Assembly: GCA_004802725.1 (NCBI GenBank)
Contig: SGPM01000413.1
Location: 1 to 21,176 of the forward strand
DNA length: 21,176 nt
Origin: Antrodiella citrinella
Taxonomy: Eukaryota; Basidiomycota; Agaricomycetes; Polyporales; Steccherinaceae
Direction of reading: 5' to 3'
The notes beneath the pieces were generated by a model. It was not told the origin of the DNA. It saw nothing but the letters and a program-made list of their open reading frames with translations, and did no database searches. Of the stretch, positions 1 to 9,255 are shown piece by piece (the first letter of the stretch is position 1; the number at the start of each line of letters is the position of its first letter). The position numbers and the translations under genes are program-made.

Positions 1-2037
1 CGCATATAGATGTTCTCCCCTTCTTCCATGCGACCGTAGAGGTAAGCGGACTTTACGTCCATCTGATGGATCTCGTAGTCGCGCTGCGCTGCAATAGCTA
101 GGCATATGCGGGCGGAGGACATTTTTGCGACGGGGGCGTAAGTATCGTCGGACGTATAATCAACGCCTTCGATCTGAGTGAAGCCTCGAGCTACGAGACG
201 TGCACGATGTCCGATAATATTTCCGCGTGCATCCTTCTTGTGGCGAAAGACCCATTTCGAATCTATGATGTTCATTTCATCAGTCGGAGTGACGTAGATC
301 CAGGTCTTGTGCTTGACAAGCCGCCCGATCTCATCTGCCATGGCATCTTTCCAATGGTGGGAATCAGGGCGCTTCATAGCCTCTCCGACGGTCCGGGGAT
401 CCATCGCAGATGCGTCGGAAGCTGCGTCTGCCAGATTCATCTCGATGGTGAAATGGGCTTCGTCAAGCTTGTCGCCAGTGATAGCCTTGCCATCCATTAT
501 GGCGCGCACTTTGGGGGACGGTTTGCGTTTCCGCTTGCCAGTTACTACNCCCTCAGGGACCGGTTCCCTAATTTCATCGGCAGGATTGATGTCCAGAGGG
601 GGCTGCGCCACAGGGTCGTGCGTGATAAGATTTCTCTCATTGTCCATCGAGTCTATTGCAGGTAGGTCAATAGCGTAATCCTCCCCTTCAAGGGGAGAAA
701 TCTCTCGAGTAGATACTACGAGGTTACGCTCGACGCTAACCGACTTCTTCGACGGGGAGTAAACCCGAATGCNGTTCGAAGTTTCGTCAAAGCCCAGCCA
801 TCGGCCTTCATCAGCTCTNGCCCNGAGCTTGTCTGACTTCTCCTTACGTACGTAACAGACAGCTCCAAAGGGTCTGAGCGCGGATAGNTCCGGCTTCTTG
901 CCAAAGCGCGCCTCGTANGGAGTGCGGAACCCGATCGCCGCGTGTGGAGTCCGATTCCAAAGCCAAACCGCGTGCATATGGGCCTCTCCCCATAGCCATT
1001 TGGGGAGGCCCGATGCGATCAGCATACAACGACGTACATTCCCCAGCGTGAGATGCGATCGTTCAGCATCTCCGTTGTGCTCAGGAGTGTNGTGCACGGT
1101 CAGTTTTCTTCGCGTCCCTTGTCTCTCAAGGTGCGCGGTGAAATCGTTGCCCAGGAATTCGCCTCCGCGGTCCGAATGGGCACATTTTATTCGTACCCCG
1201 TATTGAGTGAATAGCCGCGCCTCGTACCCGACGTACTTGGCGAACGACTCTCCCTTTGTGCGTAGAAGCGGTTCTTCGAGCCAAAGAGTGGCATCGTCGA
1301 GCATTGTACAGGTGTAGTCACTACAGGGCATGGTGAATGGTCTGGACAGGGGCCGGTCCCCAGACGTCCATGTGAATGACATCACCGAAATTCGACGACC
1401 GAGGATTTGAGCGCTGAGATGCGATCGGCTTCCTAACGGCTTTTGCCCTCAGGCACACGTCACATTCTGGCTCTCCAGATTTGAGATCGACGTTTAAGCC
1501 TGTCAGGGCTCCTCCGTTGACTAGTTTTCGAATATACCCGTACGACGCATGTCCGAGTCGTTTATGGATTTCGAAAAGAGTGATGGAGGGGTTTCGCGCT
1601 GCAAGAGCGTGCTCAGTGTGACGGACGATGTATAAGCCGCCTTCCTTGGCGATGTCAGCAATACGAGAACCATCAGGGTCTCGAATGACGCAACGGCCGT
1701 TGCCAATGCGCATGCTATACCCATCGTCGTCGAGCTTTCCGAGGGAGATCAGCGTAGATCCCATAGTCGGAGCGTACAGAACTCCAGTCACGCGTAGAGT
1801 ATTCCACGCTCGTCCATTTGGCACCCTGAGATGCATGTCTCCTACGCCGTATGCGGGAAAGAACTTCTCATCCGCTGCTTTGATATTGCGGCGAGGGACG
1901 GCGCGATAGTTTCTGAGTTGATCTCGGAAGGGTGTCATATGTTTAGTGGCACCGGAATCGTATACGTCCATCTCCGATTTGCGGGAGATCTGGCCATCGG
2001 CCGTGGTCGCGACTTCCGGTCCGGCAATAGAGATACC
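1..2037 (-). pseudogene. Copia polyprotein, protease-integrase-RT start, frameshifted and split
   Basis: Middle part of a Ty1/Copia polyprotein. The 1971-1321 segment has the aspartic-protease motif DSGAT, then the GAG-pre-integrase zinc motif (HKRLGH ... CDVC) and the first integrase aspartate (HMDVWGP). The frame then hits TAG TGA at 1323-1318. About one base later another frame opens and stays open from about 1319 to base 1. It carries the second integrase aspartate (SDRGGEF), the catalytic glutamate in NGDAER, the linker, and the RT start (KWVFRHK, RARLVARGF, QMDVKSAYLYG). The shift at about 1320 looks like a small deletion between HHAL and DYT. Upstream, the frame meets a stop near 2032, just inside the boundary with the inserted DNA transposon; the matching gag is at 14534-16042. 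The rest of RT lies beyond the left edge. The split and the frameshift make this copy non-functional. Family assignment is firm; the deletion is inferred. Confidence 0.9.
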
Positions 2038-2042
2038 CTACC
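1..2042 (-). mobile_element. Copia copy B, 3' segment (interrupted)
   Basis: Left-hand portion of a minus-strand Copia element (pro, int and RT start) whose 5' portion (LTR and gag) is at 14529-16531. The 2043-14528 interval between them is a DNA transposon. Bases 1-111 are nearly identical to 17713-17823 of the second Copia copy, so both belong to one family. The outer boundary lies outside the window. No direct repeat is evident across the 2042/14529 junctions. Confidence 0.85.
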
Positions 2043-2105
2043 ATGTAATACAAGAGTCCCACCAAGCTGGCAGAGACATGTGTTCAAGGTGGGCAGGTAG
2101 TTTTA
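2043..2105 (+). repeat. Perfect 63-bp transposon end, left
   Basis: Identical to the reverse complement of 14466-14528. Contains CCCACC near the outer end and GGTGGG further in, a short internal inverted pair. Just inside position 2105 identity falls abruptly, so this block is probably the core transposase recognition sequence (inference). Confidence 0.85.
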
Positions 2106-2165
2106 GTTAAACACTGGGCCACAGGTGTAATATATAATACTGTGTAGTACATTAAAATGTAAAAC

Positions 2166-2390
2166 CATTCACTGGCTTTATAAAACTCGGGGCCTCCTTG
2201 TAAAATGGGTTTTTTCTTTAATAAAACGGCTCGTCCACGGGTAAAACAGTTTTACTGTATTATTTAACGAAGCAGTCAGCCCACTTTGTAAAACCCATTC
2301 ACTGGCTTTATAAAACCCGGGGCCTCCTTGTAAAATGGGTCTTTTCTTTAATAAAACGGCTTGTCCACGGGTAAAACGACTATGCTGTTT
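2166..2390 (+). repeat. Subterminal tandem repeat, left arm, period about 130 bp
   Basis: Two direct copies start at CATTCACTGGCTTTATAAAA (2166 and 2296). Each holds GGGGCCTCCTTGTAAAATGG, CTTTAATAAAACGGCT and GTCCACGGGTAAAAC. The word TAAAAC/GTAAAA recurs about every 20-30 bp. The counterpart on the other arm is 14171-14411. Confidence 0.85.
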
Positions 2391-2511
2391 TGTATTACAA
2401 GCAATGCCATGATCAAACAGTTGTACATATATCACGCCCACCATTAAATCGTGTCGGCAATACCCGTGCGGGTCACGGGTACCGGCACGGTTGACAAATC
2501 TGGACCCGCCG

Positions 2512-2532
2512 ACCCGCCAGATGCTGGCGGGT
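2512..2532. repeat. Perfect hairpin in left arm
   Basis: ACCCGCCAG, a 3-nt spacer ATG, then CTGGCGGGT: a 9-bp perfect inverted repeat inside a GC-rich patch (2460-2535) that also contains CCCGTGCGGG and CACGGGTACCGGCACGG. The right arm has related but less symmetric sequence. Confidence 0.7.
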
Positions 2533-3025
2533 GTACCACTGAATTGCAAATCGTTTCACCAGTACTGCTCCGATTCTAGTGCGTAGTATCACATTTTGTT
2601 CGCTTGGAAAAACGCTCTCTGACGATACTACACGCCCTTGACACCGTCCGCTAAAATGATTCCTTTAACCCGTCGTGTTCCGGCACTGGTTAGCGCCCAT
2701 TCTGTGATCCGTCAATCCCACTACACGCTGTACTTCCTTCAATGTTTCCAATACATGGCATTGTTCTAGTCGTACATACGATCATTTTTATATACTTTTG
2801 GTAGCGCGAAACAATGTGTGAAGTGTGTAGTAACCTATCGCGACTTTCGGCGCTTATAAGCGCCGGTGTGCGCGATGATGTGGCCATACGTCCTTGGTGA
2901 TATCGTGACCAATATACATTGTTCGAGGTCATTTACTTTACAATGTATCTTATCATTCCATGTACTGAACAATAGGCACTGTAGTTTCTATTCCATGTCT
3001 GCACCAATATTCGTGCTCAAGATCC

Positions 3026-3665
3026 GTATTGTACAAGAATATGTTGAGTGCCCGCTCTACCGTAAGACATTTCACGTTCCCTGAGCCTTGACATTTTTCA
3101 CATCATCTCGCAATTCAAAGTGTTACGGTAACGGATACGAAGATCAAGTATATTGAGTCAATGAAATGACAGTCCATGAGATAACAAGTGAGCTACTCTA
3201 ACGAAGATGAACTAAGACGATTACGATGTGGAGCGAGTGATGAATAACAACGACAAAGCATGAGACCGGAGTGGGGGTGATATGAAAGCGGCGACGAGGC
3301 GCGACGAGACGTGCGAGACAGGACGAGTAACACAAATCAGGAGTGAGGGATGACAAGAAAGGCGGCAGAACAGATGTCCATGACGAGGTGATTAGAGGAA
3401 GCATAACGACACGAAGACAACATGATTACGACAGCGCAGGGGTACAGATGGATGGATGGATGGAATGGAAGCGGGAACGGAATGACACTGCGATGAACAA
3501 GATGGGGCAAGAACAAATAGGAAGAGAGCAAAGCAGACAAGTAATGTGAAGGCATATGAGAGCGCGTATCAACGAAGTAGGAATAGGATGTGAAGAGTGC
3601 AAAAAGATCTGTAGATAATACGCGACGGGAAAGGGTAGACACGACAGACAAACAATATGGAAGAC
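3026..3665. other. Gene-free purine-biased stretch downstream of the orphan-family gene
   Basis: No convincing gene. From about 3190 to 3660 the plus strand is rich in G and A, with many GACGA/GAGACG words and a short GATG microsatellite (about 3449-3466). On the minus strand it is therefore a polypyrimidine tract following the stop codon of the 722-aa gene, and it probably holds that gene's 3' UTR and terminator. ORFs here have biased composition and no recognisable domain. Confidence 0.5.
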
Positions 3666-6204
3666 TCAACGATGCCTCTTGCTCGAAGGTGGCTTGGTAG
3701 AAGAGACTCGCTTCAACGTGACAGCGGGGATGCCGGCTGTCGAGTCAACACCAGGGACACCGACGTGATCGAAAACCCACGCCAGATCCTTAATCGTCTT
3801 GAGGCAGTCCACGTAAAGCGTAGGTTCGAGGGACTGCTTCGTCGCCGTGTACCACCAAGAAAGAGCGAGAAGAGCAACAAACAGGCCGTTTTGACCCGAG
3901 CGCCGTGTGTCGCTCCAATCGTTCTCGGGTTCGGGAAGGACTTGAGACGGTGGCCAGATAGCGTTGTCGTCGTCCTCAGGCTGCCGCCACTCAGGTTGGA
4001 AAGTGAGGTACCACTGCTTGAACTGGGCAACATAGGCAGGAACATCCCCGGTGTCGAGCGGTGACTTGTTGAAGCAGCGCTTGGTCTTCAACCACCTACC
4101 GATCTCTGGAGGACGACAAGCAGTAGGGAGCCGGAAGGCGATACCCTACATGGAGTTAATAAAAAAAATCGTCTGAAGAATCAACGTGGCACGTACGTTA
4201 CCGTCTGCATAATCCATACGTTTCTCGTAGGTCCTCCATTTCAAAACCAACTCCACCCACGAAGGACATGACCCCACCGCCTCAAAGTACTTGACTGCCA
4301 CGACCATCCATGCAGGCTCGTCGTTGGCAGCGGGCGAAGACCCAGAATCGACATCCATGGGAGTGCTGGAGACGTCCGTCGGGGTCTCGGTGGAGGAAGC
4401 ACCAGAGACGTCCATCAGGATCTCGGTGGTGATGGCAGCGGAGGGAGGATCAGTGGACGCGTTAGAAGCCAAGATAGGGTCGGACATTCTGTTCAGTATA
4501 CTCAGAGCGGAAGTGACTCGAGCATGGAGGGTCGACTCATCACCGATGACAGTGGTGGATGGAGAGGAAAGAGCGGAAGTTGTATGAGGGCCCTGAGGAC
4601 GCGACATTGAGTTTTGCGGAGTGCAATACGGGTTCATAAGACGCTTACCTGATCAACAGGACGATCTCTGCCTATGGCAGTCTCCGTTGCAGGTGGCTCG
4701 AAGGCCGGGGAAGGCGGAGGAGCAGGAGGAGGAGACCCAAACCGAAGCATATTACTGTCAGCTGGCGCAGATATGACAATGGCTGGCACCGGGATTAGTA
4801 GACCATCCTGCTGGGCCTGGGACTCGGAGGGAGCTGCGCGAGAGGGAACCTGGCCGTCGCTGACAGCGGTGGGGTTGGAGGTGTCGCTGGAGGGGGTATC
4901 GCCGGAAGAGGTTGAAGGCGAGGAGGCCGGCGCGCTGGCAGTTGAAATACTTGAGTCTACGGCGTCTGTGGTTTGCTTCGGAGTTGGCCGAATCCGGGGC
5001 CTGGGCTCAGACTCCGACCGGTCGAGACACGAAGGTCTTTGACAAGTTGGGTATTACGCGCGATCTTGTCCTCCAACGTCGTGACCTCTGCTTCGCTGGA
5101 GCTGTCGCTCATAGTCGTGTCTCCATCAGAATCCGTGGGCGAAGAGTCGTCCTTGGGTTTACCTGAAAGGGAATGGTAAGTTGTTGAGGACCACGCGTGC
5201 ACAAACTGTACACACCCCCACGGCCACATTCAACCAGGTGCTTCGCAAACCCTGCTTCCACCGTGGTCTTGAAATCGGGCATAGCCTGGTCCCAACTTTG
5301 GCCGTTGACGTTCTCCAGATGATGGTACCTGTGTACCTCTGAGTAACACGCTGCATACATATGGAAATGCTACTCACGTATAGATAATCGTATCTCCTGT
5401 TCGAGGATGGCTGCCTCCGAGAATAATCGTACCGCTCAGGCCGGTTTCAATCTGCAAGTTCTTGAAGATATTGCTCAGCGCAATGTCCAGACTATCAATT
5501 GCCCTGTTGGAAAAACAACGGTAAGCAAATGGTCATATTTGGCGTCATGATGTACTCACTTTTCCTTAGCTCTCACTTCTTTGTCACGAAGCTCGACGTC
5601 CGCCGACGCCGACCCTAGGACACGAGTCATGTCGAAATCCTTGCCGTCCCTGCGCGCTGCCTCGACCTCAGCTTTGACGTCTTCGTCCTCGTCGTTCAAG
5701 AGCTGTTGCACCAGCTTGATGGTGAACGGCCACTTGTCTTGCGGTGTTTCTCCCTCGCCAAGGCCGGCCTTATATTCGGCATACTTCGTGTCGATGGTCG
5801 GCCTCAACTTCTTGTTGTAAAGCTTGAGATATGCCTGGTATGGATGAAGAACCTGCGAGCGTTTACCAAGGTTCAACATCCCCTTTGACAGTCGTGGCTT
5901 GGATGACCCAGCCACCATCTTCCGGGTGTGATTGCCGAACCACTGATGAAGACGCTGTAAGGCGGCGTAAGTACAGGAAAGGTAATAGAAGAGGCTAATT
6001 TCGTACCGTCCTCAGGAGGTCGCGCTGTTCACCACGCGTCGCGCCACCGGGCATCTCGCTGTAGGGGAAGAGCCCCTCCCATTCAGCGACCAGCTTCCCG
6101 AAGAATGTCGCCAAGGCGGACCGTTTCTTAGCGCTGAAGTAATCCTCGATTTGCGTTTCCAGCCATCGGAACTGGTCAATCGTTGTCCATTTTGGTCGAC
6201 CCAT
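3666..6204 (-). CDS. Agaricomycete orphan-family protein, transposon cargo (722 aa, 8 exons)
   Basis: Function unknown. I recognise the architecture from proteins annotated as hypothetical in mushroom genomes. Exons (minus strand, high to low): 6204-6007, 5954-5560, 5503-5378, 5328-5216, 5162-5019, 4965-4649, 4592-4197, 4145-3666. All junctions are GT-AG and in phase, with introns of 49-56 nt. The fifth intron (5018-4966, donor GTCGGA) is the least certain. The N-terminus (1-80) has spaced aromatics (KWTTIDQFRWL, FFGKLVAEWEGLFP) and ends RLHQWFGNHTRK. This is reminiscent of a Myb/SANT-like helical domain, by inference only. Then come LHPYQAYLKLY (about 102-112), a conserved middle part (GTIILGG), and a Ser/Pro/Asp-rich linker (about 280-520). 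The C-terminal domain (about 524-700) has PAWMVVAVKYF, WYLTFQPEWR, NDWSD and SGQNGLFVALLALSWW, and ends in a basic tail. The gene is divergent from the RNase H1N-domain gene, in the same transposon. No stops once spliced, so it appears intact. Confidence 0.8.
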
Positions 6205-6291
6205 GACAGCGGCGAGGAGAGGCAGCCAGTACAGTAGATAGACTCAGGTGAGTGAAGAGGGTTGGTATGCGAGTACAATGGACTGACGGTC

Positions 6292-6373
6292 GTAAAACAG
6301 CAGGAAATGGGATTCAGCGCAAGAGGAGCCGTCGATAAAACTATGTGGGGGATTGTTTATATAACTGTTTTAC
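6292..6373. promoter_or_regulatory. Inverted GTAAAACAG pair with TATA-like box upstream of the 722-aa gene
   Basis: GTAAAACAG at 6292-6300 and its exact reverse complement at 6365-6373 flank a 64-bp interval. The same word (GGTAAAACAG) occurs in the left subterminal repeat. On the minus strand TTATATAAA (about 6364-6356) lies about 155 nt before the ATG at 6204, a plausible TATA box for the 722-aa gene. The promoter role is inferred from position only. Confidence 0.4.
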
Positions 6374-6457
6374 AGCCCCTTCACCCACTCCCTCTTCCGG
6401 CATATACAGTGGCCAGATCTCCAACGTCCTCGCCACAATGTTTGTACGCAAGCTCGG

Positions 6458-6767
6458 CTACCACCACCGCATCCCATCGGATGTTGCATGACTGAAGTAC
6501 CACAGCCGAATGGCCTGCTGTCGTCAGGAAATATTTTGAGAACCAATTGAAGCATGGACTCACATGGGCGATGCCCTCCCGAAGCTCGCAGCCGTGGTAT
6601 CTCCTCTCAATCCCTGCCGGAAATGTCGCGATCCACGCCTGCACGGTACGATCGTAAAACTCTCCTCTGCGGTGCTCACGCGCAGCGAGACGATACTCGG
6701 GGATGCGCTCTTCGAGCCATGCGATTCTTTCGGGGGTAAGCCAGAATCGATTCGCTCTTCGCGGCAT
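6458..6767 (-). CDS. Short paralogue of the orphan-family N-terminal module (86 aa)
   Basis: Two exons, 6767-6564 and 6514-6458, separated by a 49-nt intron (GTGAGT ... CTGACGACAGCAG). The spliced product begins MPRRANRFWLTPERIAWLEE and ends near IRLWYFSHATSDGMRWW. It parallels the N-terminus of the downstream 722-aa protein: W-T/L, W-L-E, a Tyr 8-10 residues later, F-x-x-x-V-x-A/E-W, FP, then a W-[YF]-F/G-x-H-x-T block just after the first intron, at the same place as in the larger gene. The rest of that family is absent, so it is either a decayed tandem duplicate or a small standalone version. Without splicing, a 128-aa frame runs to 6381. Transcribed away from the RNase H1N-domain gene. 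Confidence 0.55.
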
Positions 6768-7022
6768 AGCTGAGTGACTTGTTTTTCGTTGGGATTGTCA
6801 AGACTTTGTGGTTGAGATTGAGAACAAAAGGTTCTTCAACCTTCGAATAAAAGCAAGTGATTCATTATGTGAGATGCCATTTTCGTACTGACTTCGTCGT
6901 GCAACCAGAACTGTTTATGTATGCCCTCTACCCTGCTCCTTCGTGAGTTTTTCCCCGGTCCTCTTCAATTCTCAACTCCTACGTTGTGCTATCCCAGAGT
7001 ATTAGCGAGCAGTGTCCACTCT
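6768..7022. promoter_or_regulatory. Divergent intergenic region between cargo genes
   Basis: A 255-bp gap separates the start codons of two divergently transcribed cargo genes, so both promoters should lie here. No clear TATA box is seen. An in-frame ATG at 6921, and a possible 5' UTR intron from GTGAGT (about 6941) to an AG near 7004-7012, make the exact start of the plus-strand gene uncertain. Confidence 0.4.
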
Positions 7023-7902
7023 ATGCCTCATCGCGACCAAATGTCCGCCCCGCGAGCAGCGACCCCTCCTCTTGCAGAACATCAAGTCACCGCCAACGTT
7101 CAGGGAACAGTTACGTTCTCACTGTCGTCAGTCCAGCCGACCTTATTCCCGACATCGCAGACATCGGCGGAGATCGCTCTGTGTGGCGCTATTCGTTACG
7201 ACCAGGCCACTCCTCCACCTCCCATACCATATCATTCACGGCCGGTCAGCCTATCCGCGGTAGAAACATCAACGCCACTCCCTGGAACGAGGAGAAATCT
7301 TCCAGGTACGTTGTCTTGGGCACGTTCTGACGGTAGCTCCGACCAACCATGCTCACACTGGTATTCTCACAGGTCAGACACGTGTAGTTCGTTCTCGCCC
7401 CGATATGCAGGGTGCTGTCCACCCCTCCGTTCAACAAGCACAAGATGCTCCGCGCAGTGCGATGGAAACGGGTGTCGATATGCATCAACAACCTCAGTGC
7501 CGACCGCCGTCTCCGACGTCGGCGCAGCTCTGGGCTGAAGTTGAGCGGCTGGAAGTAGAAGGTGATTTGTACAGATTTGGAAATCTGTGCGCTCGCTGAC
7601 CATGGCCCCAGAATATGGATATGTCTCTGAGCACGACAACGCCAGAGATCCCGCTGGACATCCATGGTATGTCGTATTTGTTGGCCGGCGGACTGGTATC
7701 TTCAAGGCGTGGTGAGTTCTTTTAGCGACTCAAAGAGCGGTACATTTTGACCGAGCTGCGAAGGGAAAACTGCAAGCGAGACGTGAAAGACGTTGGGAGT
7801 CAACGGGCTTCGTGGCGCAAGATGGACACTCGTGCCGACGCCGTGAAAGTGTATCGCGATGAAAAGAGACAAGGCAGGGTGAGGAAGTTGAGGTTTGTTT
7901 GA
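7023..7902 (+). CDS. RNase H1 N-terminal (viroplasmin-type) domain protein, transposon cargo
   Basis: Exons 7023-7305, 7373-7561, 7612-7711 and 7764-7902 join in phase to about 236 aa. Introns are GT-AG: 67, 50 and 52 nt. The domain is split by the last intron: WYVVFVGRRTGIFKAW (residues about 176-191) continues as ENCKRDVKDV ... WRKMDTRADAVKVYRDEK. This is the W/Y-Y-V-V-x-x-G-R-x-x-G-I-[FY]-x-x-W ... C-K pattern of the RNase H1 N-terminal / Cauli_VI fold, which in RNase H1 binds RNA:DNA hybrid or double-stranded RNA. There is no RNase H catalytic domain. Residues 1-150 are Pro/Ser/Thr-rich and look disordered. The ATG at 7023 was chosen; an in-frame ATG at 6921 would add 34 residues. A retained or alternative intron from 7879 could change the last few residues. 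The role in the transposon is unknown; nucleic-acid binding is inferred. Confidence 0.75.
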
Positions 7903-8605
7903 TTTCTCTTCTCTGTAGCGTCATGATTCCAAGTTACAACATGTGCATGTAGTCCTTGTCTCGGTCGTATCTTGATTTCATGTGTGTTGTGTAGCCTTTT
8001 GTGCCATGAATATCTCATTTTTGATTGTTGGGTACTGCAGCTACGTAGCGCGACATATGTGCTCGGATTTCAGTTCAAGTATGCAACAGACGAAGTCTTC
8101 ACGGTGGAGGTTCGAGCAAACGGGCGTGCAGTGGTCGACATACCAGTCAGAAAGACATACTACCGGTAAATCGACATGCAGATTCCCAGTGTTCAAGGAT
8201 TGATACCGACCGCACTCGAATGTAGTACACCGGCAATAGTCCGTGCAGGTGCGACAATTAGGCTTCAAGACTCCAAGACTTGCGCAAGGTAAAAGCATAT
8301 CAACTGGTCCGCAGTCATGCACGAACACCATATGGTTGTGCAATTGACAAGAGTATCGTAGATACTGACCTTCGAAAGCGCATTGGTACTGTTCCATGTT
8401 GTGCGATAGGTCACGGTTTAGTATGGCTGGTTTTGAGCTTGAGACGAAGACACACAGACGGGTGTGCCAATGTCATAAACCCGTGCATTTGTTTTCGCAC
8501 TTAAGCAGCTGTGTACAATGTGGTCAAAGTATCTGTATACCGCTAATGTGCGGTCCATGCAGGATTAATGTGACGGCCTAACTCAGGCGGCAGGTCGTAA
8601 TGATG

Positions 8606-8943
8606 ACTTGTCTCCAGACGTCGGAACTCGACTATAGTACCACCTCTCTGCGTGATAAGGCGAGACTGTTATGAATATCAAACAGGTCGTACAACCATGT
8701 AAACTGACTGAATCGGATGTTATTGTCTCAGTGAAAACGGTACAGACCACTTAGATTGTATGTAACTCAAGCTTGACTTGTGCAAGATGTCGGTCGTACT
8801 CAAGACATCGACTCACCTATACCACCTCTCCGCGTGATAAGGCGAGACTGTTCTGAATATCAGAAAGGTCGTACATACATGTAAATCAACTGAATCTGAT
8901 AATATTATATCAGTGAACGCAATACAGACCACTTGGATTGTGT
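8606..8943. repeat. Imperfect direct repeat, two copies about 180 bp apart
   Basis: Copy 1 at about 8606-8762 and copy 2 at about 8774-8943. Shared blocks include TACCACCTCTC/TGCGTGATAAGG, GGCGAGACTGTT, TGAATATCA, AGGTCGTACA, CATGTAAA and ACAGACCACTT/GGATTGT. Each copy also repeats the motif TCAGTGAA. Confidence 0.8.
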
Positions 8944-9029
8944 GGTGCCGCGTGCATGTGCTACTAGCAACCTAATGCCCAGTCGCGAGTTGCCGTACAT
9001 GCTTGATACCATCGAGCAATCTAATGACT

Positions 9030-9255
9030 CAAGCTGTACCAAAATCTCAGTCACGATCCAGTGATATGGATGGTGAGTTGTCTCGTACCTACTACACCAT
9101 CGCTCAACCGCGAGTGCTAGAGAGCGAGTGTCGATTGGACATGCAGTACACGCTTGGTGCGTTCGAGCACCCAATCTGTACCAAAATCTCGATTACAATC
9201 CATGAATACTACTAGTGGATGTTCTCGTACCTCCCATGCTATCTCCCAACTGCAA
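9030..9255. repeat. Imperfect direct repeat, two copies 142 bp apart
   Basis: CTGTACCAAAATCTC is followed by similar sequence up to TCTCGTACCT and a CCATCGCTC/CCATGCTATCTCCCAAC block. The copies start at about 9030 and 9172 and each is about 80-85 bp long. Confidence 0.7.

Larger units (their letters stand above)
2043..3025 (+). repeat. Left terminal inverted repeat of KDZ transposon
   Basis: Pairs in reverse complement with 13643-14528. The first 63 bp match perfectly and the rest is collinear but diverged, with small indels. Shared landmarks include the GTAATATAT/CTGTGTAG block, the duplicated TAAAAC-rich units, the CCCGTG/GGGTCACGGG block, CTCCGATTCTAGTG, GTAGTATCACA, GCGCCCA, GAAGTGTGTAG, ACTTTCGGC...AAGCGCCGGTGT and CTGAACAAT. 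No gene is seen in this arm; short ORFs here are shadows of the repeat. Confidence 0.85.

Noticed and set aside
3337..3669. Ser/Leu-rich frames on the minus strand downstream of the 722-aa gene
   Set aside because: They arise from a polypyrimidine-biased 3' flank; composition rather than conservation explains them.
6921..7022. Upstream ATG at 6921 as the start of the RNase H1N-domain gene
   Set aside because: In frame and possible, but a GTGAGT donor shortly after it and an AG just before 7023 suggest that this stretch is partly a 5' UTR intron. ATG 7023 was preferred, with the alternative noted.
8041..8397. Minus-strand 118-aa frame with 15 cysteines
   Set aside because: No signal peptide, no recognisable cysteine spacing family, no neighbouring exons, and several frames on the other strand overlap it. 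Likely a chance ORF in non-coding sequence.
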